From: Streptomyces sp. NBRC 110028
GTDB taxonomy: Bacteria > Actinomycetota > Actinomycetes > Streptomycetales > Streptomycetaceae
Assembly (NCBI RefSeq): GCF_001417735.1
Contig: NZ_BBUZ01000041.1
Span: forward strand, 38,340 to 102,339
Direction: 5' to 3'
DNA length: 64,000 bases
The stretch's first letter is position 1. The number at the start of each line of letters is the position of its first letter. Positions 53,810 to 61,905 of the stretch are shown here, piece after piece. The position numbers and the translations under genes are program-made. The notes under the pieces were generated by a model, which ran no database searches, was not told the DNA's origin, and was given only the letters and a program-made list of their open reading frames with translations.

Positions 53810-54457
53810 ATGAACCAGAAGCACACGAGCGACAAGAACACCAGCGTGGTGCGCAGCCTGCTGGACCGGCAGGGCACGACGTACGCGGCCGAGGCCGGTA
53901 TCACCCTGCGGAACACCCCCGGCTCCCTCTACCAGCTGCTGGTGCTGGCCCATCTGCTGTCCGCCCGGATCAAGGCGGACATCGCGGTGGCCTCCGCCCG
54001 CGCCCTCTTCGACGCCGGGATGCGCGATCCGCGGAAGATGGCCGACGCCACCTGGCAGCAGCGGGTCGACGCGCTGGGCGAGGGCGGCTACCGCCGTTAC
54101 GACGAGCGGACCGCGACCCAGCTCGGCGAGGCGGCCGAGCTGGTGCTGCGCGAGTACGACGGGGATCTGCGGCGGATGCGCGAGGCCGGGGACCCGAAGA
54201 AGCTGTTGCGGGAGATCACCGGCATCGGGCCGTCCGGCGTCGACATCTTCCTGCGGGAGGCGCAGGGTGTCTGGCCGGAGTTCGCGCCGTACTTCGACCG
54301 CAAGGCGCAGGAGGGCGCCGAGCGCGTCGGCCTGCCGAAGAGCGCCGCGTCCCTGGAGAAGCTGGTGTCCGCCAAGGACCTCCCCCGGCTCGCCGCGGCC
54401 CTGGTCCGGGTGGCGCTCCACGCCGACGCCGCCCAGGAGGTGCGCGCCGCCGCGTGA
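53810..54457 (+). CDS. HhH-GPD endonuclease III-like protein
   Basis: The 215-residue protein resembles endonuclease III without the C-terminal iron-sulfur cluster: LYQLLVLAHLLSARIKADIA corresponds to the start of the fold, and ITGIGPSGVDIFLREAQG is the helix-hairpin-helix, followed by FDRKAQEGAERVGLP. The catalytic Lys of true glycosylase/lyases is not clear. ATG 53810 is within reach of GAGGAGG at 53792; GTG 53798 directly after it is less likely. Possibly a DNA repair protein. Confidence 0.8.
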   Translation: MNQKHTSDKNTSVVRSLLDRQGTTYAAEAGITLRNTPGSLYQLLVLAHLLSARIKADIAVASARALFDAGMRDPRKMADATWQQRVDALGEGGYRRYDERTATQLGEAAELVLREYDGDLRRMREAGDPKKLLREITGIGPSGVDIFLREAQGVWPEFAPYFDRKAQEGAERVGLPKSAASLEKLVSAKDLPRLAAALVRVALHADAAQEVRAAA

Positions 54458-54465
54458 CCCGCCGG

Positions 54466-55281
54466 TCAGTAGCCGACGGTGAAGCGGCGGTTGAGGCGCC
54501 TGCCGGGTCGCCGACCACTGGTCCGGACCGAGCTGCCGCCGGCTGGGGACCGGCGGTGACCGGGCGTGCCGTAGCGCCGCAGCAGCCACACCCCGAACGC
54601 GGCGTAGAAGACGTACACGATCGCGTCCCACCAGTCCGGGGCCGAGCCCGGCGAGCGGATCTGGAAGAAGTCGTCCAGCGCGTGGACGACGACCAGGGGC
54701 CAGATCGAGCCGATCGCGTAACGCAGCCCGGCGCAGGCGAAGCCGAAGAGCCCGGCGGACAGCATCTGCCACAGCGTGTCGTCCAACGCGGCGCCGAAGA
54801 ACAGGTAGTTCTGGACGTGGCCCACGCCGAACAGGACGCCGACGGCGACGGCCGCCCGCATCACCCCGAGCGGACCGAGCACCTGCTGCACCAGACCCCG
54901 GCTGTACGCCTCCTCGTTGACGGCCACCCACAGCAATGACACCAGCGAGCCGACGATCACGCGCGCGCCGCCCTCGAGGCCCGCGACGGCGTAGGAACAC
55001 GCGACCGCGAGCATGGGCACGGCCAGCCACCAGCGCCGCACCCGGCCGTGCGTGGCGGCCCCCGACGCCCGCAGCCACCCCCACCGCCACAGCACGCACC
55101 AGACGCCCGCGAAACAGACCGCGTTGACCACGACAGCGCCGAGGTCGGGAAACCAGGACGGAGCCAGCGGAGGCAGAATCACCTTGGCGAACAACACCAG
55201 CACCACGTGCCACGCGAGCGTCAACGCGACGGCGCCCCACAGCGGATGGCGCGTGGCATGGCCTTTCCACCGGCTCTCCAC
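54466..55281 (-). CDS. CPBP-family intramembrane protease
   Basis: The 271-residue membrane protein has about seven segments. The CPBP/Abi motifs are visible as VAVNEEAYSRGLVQQVL (Glu-Glu and Arg), GVGHVQNYLFF (first His) and PLVVVHALDDFF (second His). The family includes CAAX-type prenyl proteases and phage or bacteriocin resistance proteins. The GTG 55281 gives a normal start, but its ribosome site is weak. The basic tail GRRPGRRLNRRF is cytoplasmic. It is convergent with the HhH gene, 8 bases apart. Confidence 0.85.
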   Translation of the reverse strand: MESRWKGHATRHPLWGAVALTLAWHVVLVLFAKVILPPLAPSWFPDLGAVVVNAVCFAGVWCVLWRWGWLRASGAATHGRVRRWWLAVPMLAVACSYAVAGLEGGARVIVGSLVSLLWVAVNEEAYSRGLVQQVLGPLGVMRAAVAVGVLFGVGHVQNYLFFGAALDDTLWQMLSAGLFGFACAGLRYAIGSIWPLVVVHALDDFFQIRSPGSAPDWWDAIVYVFYAAFGVWLLRRYGTPGHRRSPAGGSSVRTSGRRPGRRLNRRFTVGY

Positions 55282-55431
55282 GGTCCGAGGATAGCGGCGG
55301 TCCGCTTGTCTGCGGCCGCCTACGACCGCTGGGGTCTCAGGAAAACCGCGCGCCCGTGTCCGCGGTACGGGTCGGCGTAACGACACGTGGACGGTCCCCC
55401 GGCGTCCGGGGCGCACCCGACACGATAACGA

Positions 55432-56007
55432 TCACTCCGCCGACCTGGGGTTTTTGCGCTGGTTGGCATGGAAGCGCGCCTTCTTCTGGCGATTCCCGCA
55501 CGTGTTCATGTCACACCATTTGCGCGTGCGGCTTTGACTGGTGTCGAAGAAGGCGGCTCGGCAGGTCGGCGATGCACACAGGGCCAATTTGCCGTCCCGC
55601 TCCCCCGCGATGATGCTGATCGCGTCGGCGGCGATCACGCCGAGGGCATCGTCCACACCGGAGTCCGAGCCGAGCCGCCATCGCCGCTTGCCCTCGGGCG
55701 TCAGGACCGCCGCGGCCCGGCCCTGGGCGCTGCGGTCATTGATGACCTGGACAGCGGAGGCGGGGAGAGCGTCCTGGACCGCAGCCGCTGTCGCGGCGGC
55801 GTGAATCGACTCCCTCAGCTCCCGGGCGAGGTCGAGCTGGGCAGTGGTGCAGGAGTCCACGGCGAGGCCGTTCACCGCCAGCCAGTCGACGAGCCGGTGC
55901 GGGGCGGGAATGCGCTCCACAGCGTTGCCATGACGCTCCGACAGAGTCCCCGTGAAGCTGGTCGCCAGCACGCTGCCGAGACGGAAGTCAGGAAACCCAG
56001 CACGCAT
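55432..56007 (-). CDS. ABATE/CGNR zinc-finger transcriptional regulator
   Basis: The 191-residue regulator has an N-terminal ABATE ligand-binding domain (RIPAPHRLVDWLAVNGLAV, LARELRESIHAA) and a C-terminal CGNR zinc finger reading LALCASPTCRAAFFDTSQSR then KWCDMNTCGNRQKKARF. Three Cys-rich ligands are intact. Such proteins usually repress a divergent neighbour; here that is the epoxide hydrolase, and two copies of an operator lie between. Confidence 0.92.
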   Translation of the reverse strand: MRAGFPDFRLGSVLATSFTGTLSERHGNAVERIPAPHRLVDWLAVNGLAVDSCTTAQLDLARELRESIHAAATAAAVQDALPASAVQVINDRSAQGRAAAVLTPEGKRRWRLGSDSGVDDALGVIAADAISIIAGERDGKLALCASPTCRAAFFDTSQSRTRKWCDMNTCGNRQKKARFHANQRKNPRSAE

Positions 56008-56008
56008 G

Positions 56009-56070
56009 GAACCACCTTAGCAGGTTGCAGTGTGGCCCGGAGAGCTGCTAGAACCGCCTTAGCCGGTTCC
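56009..56070. promoter_or_regulatory. Duplicated operator between CGNR regulator and epoxide hydrolase
   Basis: GGAACCACCTTAGCAGGTTG (from 56009) and AGAACCGCCTTAGCCGGTTC (from 56050) are two copies of one 20-bp element, 41 bp (about four helical turns) apart. Each has inverted AACC/GGTT arms around CCTTAGC; the second is the better palindrome (GAACCG-N7-CGGTTC). They occupy the 82-bp gap between the divergent genes. Confidence 0.8.
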
Positions 56071-56089
56071 ACGATGGCCAGGAGGTCTC

Positions 56090-57262
56090 ATGCCCCGCCC
56101 AACCAGCGACGTGCAAGCATGTGAAGCCCACGCGACTGACGCCGACCTCGACGATCTGCGCGCACGACTGGCCGCGGCGCGGCTGCCGGAGGCCGAGACG
56201 GTCTATCGCCCCGCGCCCGACCCTCGTCGATGGGATCAGGGCGTTCCCCTCGCCGACCTCGTCGATGTCGTGGCCTACTGGCGCACCGGGTACGACTGGC
56301 GGTCGTTCGAAGAGCGCCTTAACCGCCTCGGCCAGTTCCGCACGACCATTGATGGTCTGGGAATCCACTTCCTGCACCGCCGATCCGCGCGCGCGGATGC
56401 CACTCCCCTGATCCTGACGCACGGCTGGCCGGGCAGCATTGCCGAGTTCGTCGATGTCATGGACGAACTGGCGGATCCGAAGGACGCGGACGCGCCGGCG
56501 TTCCACGTCGTGGCCCCGTCGCTGCCTGGATTTGGCTACAGCGACAAGCCGGCCACCACCGGGTGGGGAACCGAAAAGATCGCGGCCGCCTGGGTGGAAC
56601 TGATGGGAAGGCTCGGCTACCACACGTTCGTGGCCCACGGCGGCGACTGGGGCGGCAATATCACCACGGTTCTCGGCGGCAGGTTCCCGGCGCACGTTCT
56701 CGGCATCCACACAACGTTCGCGGAGGCACCGCCCGGGTTGACAACGGACGGGCTGACGGCGGCCGAGCGCACATGGACCGAGGACACCCGCGATTTCTGG
56801 CGCCACCGCGCGGCGTACGCGAAACAGCAGGCGACCCGGCCGCAGACCATCGGCTACTCGCTCGTCGACTCGCCGGTCGGGCTTCTCGCCTGGATCCTGG
56901 ACAAGTTCGCCGAGTGGACGGACACCGAAGACAGCCCGTTCGAGACGATTTCCATGGACAGGGTTCTCGACAACGTCACCCTGTATTGGCTGACGCGGAC
57001 CGGCGCATCGTCGGCCCGCATCTACTACGAAAGCCACAACTCCCTGGCCCCCGAACTCCGGGTCGACGTCCCGTCGGCGATCAGCATGTATCCCCGCGAC
57101 ATCGAGAAGTGTCCGCGCCCCTGGGCACAGGAGCGCTACCGGCACATCGTCCGATGGCGGTCACCCGAACGCGGGGGACACTTCCCGTCGCTGGAGGTCC
57201 CCGGGTATTTCGTCGAAGATCTGCGAGAGGGCCTCGCCGCGGTGCTGGCCGCGCGCCGGTGA
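56090..57262 (+). CDS. Epoxide hydrolase (microsomal EPHX1-like)
   Basis: The 390-residue alpha/beta hydrolase opens epoxides to diols. It has the EHN-type N-terminal region (ARLPEAETVYRPAPDPRRWD, YWRTGYDWRSFEERLNRLGQ), oxyanion motif LTHGWPGSIAEF, nucleophile Asp in VAHGGDWGGNI, and the catalytic His in SPERGGHFPSLE. The ATG 56090 has AGGAGG-like sequence upstream (CAGGAGGTCTC). It is under probable control of the divergent CGNR regulator. Confidence 0.93.
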   Translation: MPRPTSDVQACEAHATDADLDDLRARLAAARLPEAETVYRPAPDPRRWDQGVPLADLVDVVAYWRTGYDWRSFEERLNRLGQFRTTIDGLGIHFLHRRSARADATPLILTHGWPGSIAEFVDVMDELADPKDADAPAFHVVAPSLPGFGYSDKPATTGWGTEKIAAAWVELMGRLGYHTFVAHGGDWGGNITTVLGGRFPAHVLGIHTTFAEAPPGLTTDGLTAAERTWTEDTRDFWRHRAAYAKQQATRPQTIGYSLVDSPVGLLAWILDKFAEWTDTEDSPFETISMDRVLDNVTLYWLTRTGASSARIYYESHNSLAPELRVDVPSAISMYPRDIEKCPRPWAQERYRHIVRWRSPERGGHFPSLEVPGYFVEDLREGLAAVLAARR

Positions 57263-57325
57263 AGAGATCACGCAGGGCCGAGGGCGGCATGGAGTCGTCG
57301 ACCGGATCCCGGTTCCCCGCTTTGC

Positions 57326-57781
57326 CTAACCGGCCACCTCGTACTGCCCCACCTCACGGAAGTAGCGCAGGGTTTCCGGGGAGCCGTCGTCGAGGGCAGC
57401 ATTGGCTGCGGCACGCAGGGCGTCACTGATGTCCGGAGCCGCGAGCATGCGAGCTATGTACACGGCGTCGTCCTCGGCTTGGGCCAGCCGGTAGCCGGTC
57501 TCCAGCCAGGCGCGCATCTCCTCCGGGGAGTTGTCGTCGAGGAGCTTGTTGGCCTCCTGGATGACTCGCTTGTCCTTGTTCTGCGTCGCTACGTGGAGGA
57601 TGCGGGCGATGGCGACCCGGTCGTCCTCCGACATCTCGTCCACCGGCGTGTCGGACGAGGTCGCCGCAGCGGTGGCGACGACCGGGGCCCCCGAACCGTT
57701 GGCGAACGCCGGGGCGGTGAAGAGGAGGGCAGGGGCCAGGGCGGTGGCCACGACGAGCAGAACGGCTCGCGTCGGTCTCAT
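57326..57781 (-). CDS. Secreted ALF-repeat protein
   Basis: The 151-residue exported protein has a signal peptide ending APAFANG and a helical domain of short Ala-Leu-Phe-type repeats: DDRVAIARILHVATQNKDKR, EANKLLDDNSPEEMRAWLET and AANAALDDGSPETLRYFREV. ALF repeats are common in exported streptomycete proteins, alone or attached to larger domains; function is unknown. GGAGG lies 9 bases before the ATG. Confidence 0.85.
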   Translation of the reverse strand: MRPTRAVLLVVATALAPALLFTAPAFANGSGAPVVATAAATSSDTPVDEMSEDDRVAIARILHVATQNKDKRVIQEANKLLDDNSPEEMRAWLETGYRLAQAEDDAVYIARMLAAPDISDALRAAANAALDDGSPETLRYFREVGQYEVAG

Positions 57782-58102
57782 GAAGGTATGCCTCCGTGAT
57801 CGGACTTCAGGTATGCAGATGATCACCTATACGCCTCAACATCGCACCAGGAATCGTCGAGTCCGGAAAAGAGCGCTGCGGGTGAGGCGCTCCCCCACCC
57901 CAGGCAAGGCGCCGATGGCGGTGGAGACGGGGGCGGGGCCGGTCACAGAACCCACTGATGTGTCGCGCTCGTGGCCCCGCCCAACCACGGACGCGACCGC
58001 ACTCCCGCCTCACGCGGTGTTGAAGCGGGAGTGCGATCTCCAGGCACCAACAGGCGCTGCACCTGCAGAATGTGGTCTGCCCGGTGGTCCAAACGAAGCC
58101 GC
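57782..58102. other. Gene-free interval
   Basis: I see no gene or clear signal in these 321 bases between two leftward genes. It should hold the promoter of the ALF-repeat gene. Confidence 0.5.
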
Positions 58103-58708
58103 CTAATAGCTGTCGTAGCTGGGCTTACCGTTTGGCCGGTAGACGGCGACGATGGTGCCGCCCTTCGTCGTCGAGACGCTGACCGGCTCCAGCGCGGTGG
58201 GGATCGCTCCGTCGGCGAACAGCCGCTTGCCGGTGCCGATGATCACCGGATGGATGGTCAGCCGGTACTTGTCGACGAGGCCGTGCCGCATGAGGGTCTG
58301 GGCGAGGTCGCCACTGCCCACGACGTTGATATTGCCGCCGTCGGACGCTCTCAGCTTGCGTACGGCATCGACGATGTCGCCCTCCAGCAGCGTGGAGTTC
58401 TGCCACTCGACGGATGTTAGGGTCCGAGACGCCACGTACTTGTGCATGCCGTTCATCCGATGGGTGAACGGGTTGTCGGGATCGGCGGTCGGCCAGTACG
58501 ACGCGAAGATCTCGTACGTCTTGCGGCCGAGCAGCATCGCGTCGGAGGACTCGTACCAACCAGCGATGGCCGCGCCGACCTCGTCGTCGTCCACCGGCTT
58601 CTGCCAGCCGCCGTACTCGAAGCCGCCCTGAGCGTCCTCGTCCGGACCGCCCGGCGCCTGCATGACACCGTCCAGCGTCAGGAACGTGCAAACGATGATC
58701 TCGCGCAT
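58103..58708 (-). CDS. RibD C-terminal/YyaP-like dihydrofolate-reductase-fold protein
   Basis: The 201-residue protein has the deaminase-reductase (RibD-C) pattern: MREIIVCTFLTLDGVMQAPG, DAMLLGRKTYEIFASYWP, NINVVGSGDLAQTLMRHGLV and HPVIIGTGKRLF. It probably binds NADPH. Small stand-alone members have no firm function. AGGGAG is 7 bases before the ATG. It stands alone. Confidence 0.9.
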   Translation of the reverse strand: MREIIVCTFLTLDGVMQAPGGPDEDAQGGFEYGGWQKPVDDDEVGAAIAGWYESSDAMLLGRKTYEIFASYWPTADPDNPFTHRMNGMHKYVASRTLTSVEWQNSTLLEGDIVDAVRKLRASDGGNINVVGSGDLAQTLMRHGLVDKYRLTIHPVIIGTGKRLFADGAIPTALEPVSVSTTKGGTIVAVYRPNGKPSYDSY

Positions 58709-58909
58709 GGTGCGCTCCCTTCGTCGACAGGTAGACCGCACAACCACCGGAAACTCATCGGCGGAACTTCCGCGGCGCAGCACCAGGGCCGTCGTCCGGA
58801 TCAGGCCGGCTGTTAGTGCGGTACCTCTTCGACCCGAGGAGGCTGGTCCGCAGATGCGCACCAGAGACCCCGCACCGCCGGGGCACCGCGCGCACCCCCC
58901 ACATGTGCG

Positions 58910-59356
58910 ATGACGCTGCCAGCCAGCACGATCGCCTGCCCACGTATTGGACCAATTCAGCCCCTCGCACCGTCCAGCACCAGTGGCACCAGACAGCACA
59001 TGTGGCACCGCCGGAAAATCGAGCTACAACATCACTCCCGGCGGGAAAGTTCATGGGACCGTGCGATCAAGCAGCTCGGACTTCCCGCGTACACGCCGCA
59101 CGATCTTCGGCATAAGTGGGCGACCGTGACCTTGACGAACGGGGTGTCCATCCACGAGGTGTCCCGATGGCTCGGACACCGGTCGATCAAGGTCACAGTC
59201 GACCGTTACGGTCACCTCACCAAAGACGGGCGGGAACGCTGCCGTCAGGTGGTGGAGTCGACCTTCGGCGGCTATCTGCCGCCGGAGCGGGATGCGGGTC
59301 CGGTCACAGGACTCCCAGCTCCCGCAGAACGCGGTGCTGAGTTGGTGCCGGCTTAG
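58910..59356 (+). pseudogene. Tyrosine-recombinase (phage integrase) C-terminal remnant
   Basis: Only the end of a tyrosine recombinase is present: WDRAIKQLGLPAYTPHDLRH (catalytic HxxR), VSRWLGHRSIKVTVDRYGHL (second His/Trp and nucleophile Tyr) and then FGGYLPPERDAG. The N-terminal core-binding domain and first catalytic Arg are missing, and the open frame before about 59020 does not look like integrase. The last 53 bases overlap the 3' end of the convergent peptidase gene. This is a relic of an integrated element. Confidence 0.85.
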
Positions 59357-60701
59357 CCGGGAAGTACAGATAGCACACGCCACCCGAACCGCCCTTGACC
59401 TGGCCGTTTGCGTCGTACCGCTTGGTGCGCAGCCAGATGTTCTCCCACTGCCTGCGCTTGTAGACCCGGCGGACGGACGGGTTGTCCGGTGAAGCCGGGT
59501 CGTTCGCGATGACGTCGCCGGTGGGAGTGAAGCCGATGACGGTCATGAGGTGGCCTGCGGTGCCGTAACCCGCCCCGTCCAGTTCGTCCTTGAGGAAGGA
59601 CTGCGAGGTGATCACGGGGATGCCCGCGGCGATCAGCTTCTCGACATCGTTGAGGGAACCGAGCCGGGTGACCACGCCCTGCATGTCGCGGTAGGTGGCG
59701 GCGTAGGCGGCGTTGAAGGGCCAGTTGCCGCAGCCGTCGTACTGGTAGTCGAAGGTGGATCGGGCCGCGTGGCAGATCTGCGGGTCGGCGTAGTCGGGGT
59801 TGACCCAGGCCAGGTCCTCGGGCGTGGGCTTGCGGCCCCAGAACTCGATGATCATCTGCGAGGAGGTGGGGCTGCACCAGGCCTCGCCGCCGTTGTCGTA
59901 CTCCGGGTACTGGCCCTTGTGGATCTCCTGCGAGTAGCGCGGTACGGAGAGTTCGCGGCCCCCCGGCAGGCCGGGCTCGGAGGCTGGCACCTCGAAGCGG
60001 TCGGGGACGTCCGAGCCCATCGCGCCGACCCGCCACACGGTGGGGGTGCGGGTGGTGCCGGGCTTGCGGTAGAGGGTCAGGCGCAGCTGGTACGCCGTCA
60101 GCCGGAGCCCGCTCGCCGGGTCGTCGATGGCGAGGGTGTCGGTCCACACCGCGCTCTTGTCGTCGCTCTGGTCGTCCACCGAGGTGCGCCGGATGGAGTC
60201 CGGGCCGTCGCCGGAGGTCCAGCGGCCCATCACGTACCAGGGGGTGGCCGTGCCGTCGGAGTAGGTGCCCTTCAGCTCGGCCTGGATCCAGGTGCCCGCC
60301 GGGGTGCGGGCGTTCCAGGAGACGATGGCCTCGGTCGCGGGGACGGAGAGTTCGCGCACCGGTGAGGTCCAGGTGGCGTACTCCCAGGCGGCCTTGGTGC
60401 CGGTGTGCGGGTCGGTGTAGTCGACGGTGCCGGCCGGGCGGGAGATCACGATGCCGGGGCGGGCGCCGGCCTCGGCGCGGACACCCTTGGCGGAGCCGGT
60501 CAGCCAGTCGGTGTGGCTGGTCCAGCCGTGGTACTCGGCGGTCGCCTTCTTCGCGGCCGAACCGGCCGCACCGACGGCACCGACGGCACCGACGGCACCG
60601 GCCGAACCCGCCGAAGCCACCGTCTGTACGGCGGCCGCGCCCGCGACGCCGAGGGCGGCGGCGAGCACGGAGCGGCGGGGCGTGAATCCGGAAGTGGTCA
60701 T
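59304..60701 (-). CDS. Tat-exported C39-like peptidase
   Basis: The 465-residue exported protein has a twin-arginine signal (FTPRRSVLAAALGVAG) with an unusual GAVGAVGAVGAAG stretch, a beta-rich middle (about 50-240), and a C-terminal peptidase_C39-like domain: EAWCSPTSSQMIIEFWGRKP (catalytic Cys), GTAGHLMTVIGFTPTGDVIA (His) and NDPASPDN (Asp). Such proteins are secreted cysteine peptidases of unknown target. It carries no CBM. Confidence 0.9.
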   Translation of the reverse strand: MTTSGFTPRRSVLAAALGVAGAAAVQTVASAGSAGAVGAVGAVGAAGSAAKKATAEYHGWTSHTDWLTGSAKGVRAEAGARPGIVISRPAGTVDYTDPHTGTKAAWEYATWTSPVRELSVPATEAIVSWNARTPAGTWIQAELKGTYSDGTATPWYVMGRWTSGDGPDSIRRTSVDDQSDDKSAVWTDTLAIDDPASGLRLTAYQLRLTLYRKPGTTRTPTVWRVGAMGSDVPDRFEVPASEPGLPGGRELSVPRYSQEIHKGQYPEYDNGGEAWCSPTSSQMIIEFWGRKPTPEDLAWVNPDYADPQICHAARSTFDYQYDGCGNWPFNAAYAATYRDMQGVVTRLGSLNDVEKLIAAGIPVITSQSFLKDELDGAGYGTAGHLMTVIGFTPTGDVIANDPASPDNPSVRRVYKRRQWENIWLRTKRYDANGQVKGGSGGVCYLYFPAKPAPTQHRVLRELGVL

Positions 60702-60865
60702 ACGGGGCTCCCCCAGTCGTCGTCCAGCGGCGGCGGATGCGCGACAGTCGCACAACTATGGCCGCTGCGAGTGGTGTCAGGCCAGTGCTTCCCGTCCCGC
60801 CCGCATACCAATATTGGTGTGGACCAATGGAGTGAATACCGCCGGGTAGCCGTAGAGTGCCCTTC

Positions 60866-61498
60866 ATGGAGACCGCCGACCGCCCCGCCGAGACGCTTCG
60901 CGCGTTCGCCCGGTGGCTGCGCGCCCTGCCCCCGTCCTGCGGGCCGGTCCGGCTCGTCGCCGTCGACGGACACGCCGGCTCCGGGAAGACCACGTTCGCC
61001 GGGCGGCTGGCCGAGGCTCTGGGCGGCGCGCCCGTCGTCCATACGGACGATCTCGCCACGCACGAGGAGCCGTTCGGGTGGGCCGGGCGGCTGCAGGAGC
61101 GCATCCTGGCCCCGCTGAGCCGTGGCGAAGCCGCCCGGTACGCCCCGTACGACTGGGTCGAGCGCCGCTTCGCGGCCACCCGGCGGCGGCTGGACCCGGC
61201 CCCCGTCGTCCTTCTCGAAGGCGTCGGCGCCGGGCGCCGCGCCGTGCGGCCGCGACTGGCCCATCTGGCGTGGATGGAGCTGCCCGACCGGGACGCCTGG
61301 CGGCGCGGGAGGCTGCGCGACGGCCCCGGACTGTCCACATTCTGGGACGGCTGGCAACCTGCCGAGCGCGCGCATTTCGCCGCCGACCCCTCCCGCCCGC
61401 ATGCGGAAACCCTGATAGCGCAGCGAAATGAGGGGTACGGGTTACTCACGGGACCCGCGGCGACCACCCGATTCACCCATGGGCGTCACTCAGCGTGA
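60866..61498 (+). CDS. Uridine-kinase-like P-loop kinase
   Basis: The 210-residue protein has Walker A VAVDGHAGSGKTTFAGRLAE, a substrate strand VVHTDDLATHEEPFGWAGRL and LLEGVGAGRRAVRPRLAHLA. It resembles small uridine/pantothenate-kinase-like P-loop proteins; the substrate is unknown. I chose ATG 60866 over GTG 60857. It contains an in-frame TTA codon at 61442. Confidence 0.85.
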   Translation: METADRPAETLRAFARWLRALPPSCGPVRLVAVDGHAGSGKTTFAGRLAEALGGAPVVHTDDLATHEEPFGWAGRLQERILAPLSRGEAARYAPYDWVERRFAATRRRLDPAPVVLLEGVGAGRRAVRPRLAHLAWMELPDRDAWRRGRLRDGPGLSTFWDGWQPAERAHFAADPSRPHAETLIAQRNEGYGLLTGPAATTRFTHGRHSA

Positions 61499-61594
61499 GC
61501 GGCCGGAGCGGACGGCGCGGACCCTGGTCCCGGCCCGCCGGGCACGCCCCAACTCGGCTTGACCTGGGGCCCATACAGGTCTTACGTTCTCAAT

Positions 61595-61665
61595 GTGCGA
61601 CTCGTACGAGTCGCCCCAGTACGCGAAGCCCCCGGTTGTTCCCCCGTGATCGGGGGCTTCGTCCT
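61595..61665 (+). ncRNA. Candidate small RNA with own promoter and terminator
   Basis: TTGACC (61559-61564) and TACGTT (61583-61588), 18 bases apart, form a promoter. About seven bases on begins a stretch with the perfect palindrome GCGACTCGTACGAGTCGC (61597-61614), then a hairpin CGAAGCCCCCG/CGGGGGCTTCG (61624-61661) whose 16-base loop holds CCCCC. No ORF fits. Two hairpins with a C-rich loop recall the actinobacterial 6C RNA, but the first loop lacks a C-run, so I do not claim that family. It could also be a leader ended by attenuation before the EccA-like gene. Confidence 0.45.
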
Positions 61666-61905
61666 GTCCCCACCCGGTTCGACACCGTTTTCCGGCTGCG
61701 GTACGGCGCGGTATCGTCACCCTCGGTCACTCACCCCTCCGGACCGTGTGCGCCCCTTACACGCCCCCGCGCACGCCCGCCGAGCCTTGTGCGATTGCGA
61801 CGAACAACAGTGCGGCGCCCTCGGCCGGTGCGGCCTGCGCAGGTACGATGCGAAAGGGCAGCCGCCCCGGCGGCATCCACGGGGGCAGGGGTTGTGGGGG
61901 ACGTG

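Noticed and set aside
61595..61665. tRNA gene
   Set aside because: No cloverleaf, anticodon arm or CCA-end pattern can be drawn from the sequence.
61495..61905. N-terminal extension of the EccA-like ATPase
   Set aside because: The extension crosses a promoter and hairpin terminator; the family-like sequence starts at the ATG at 61906.
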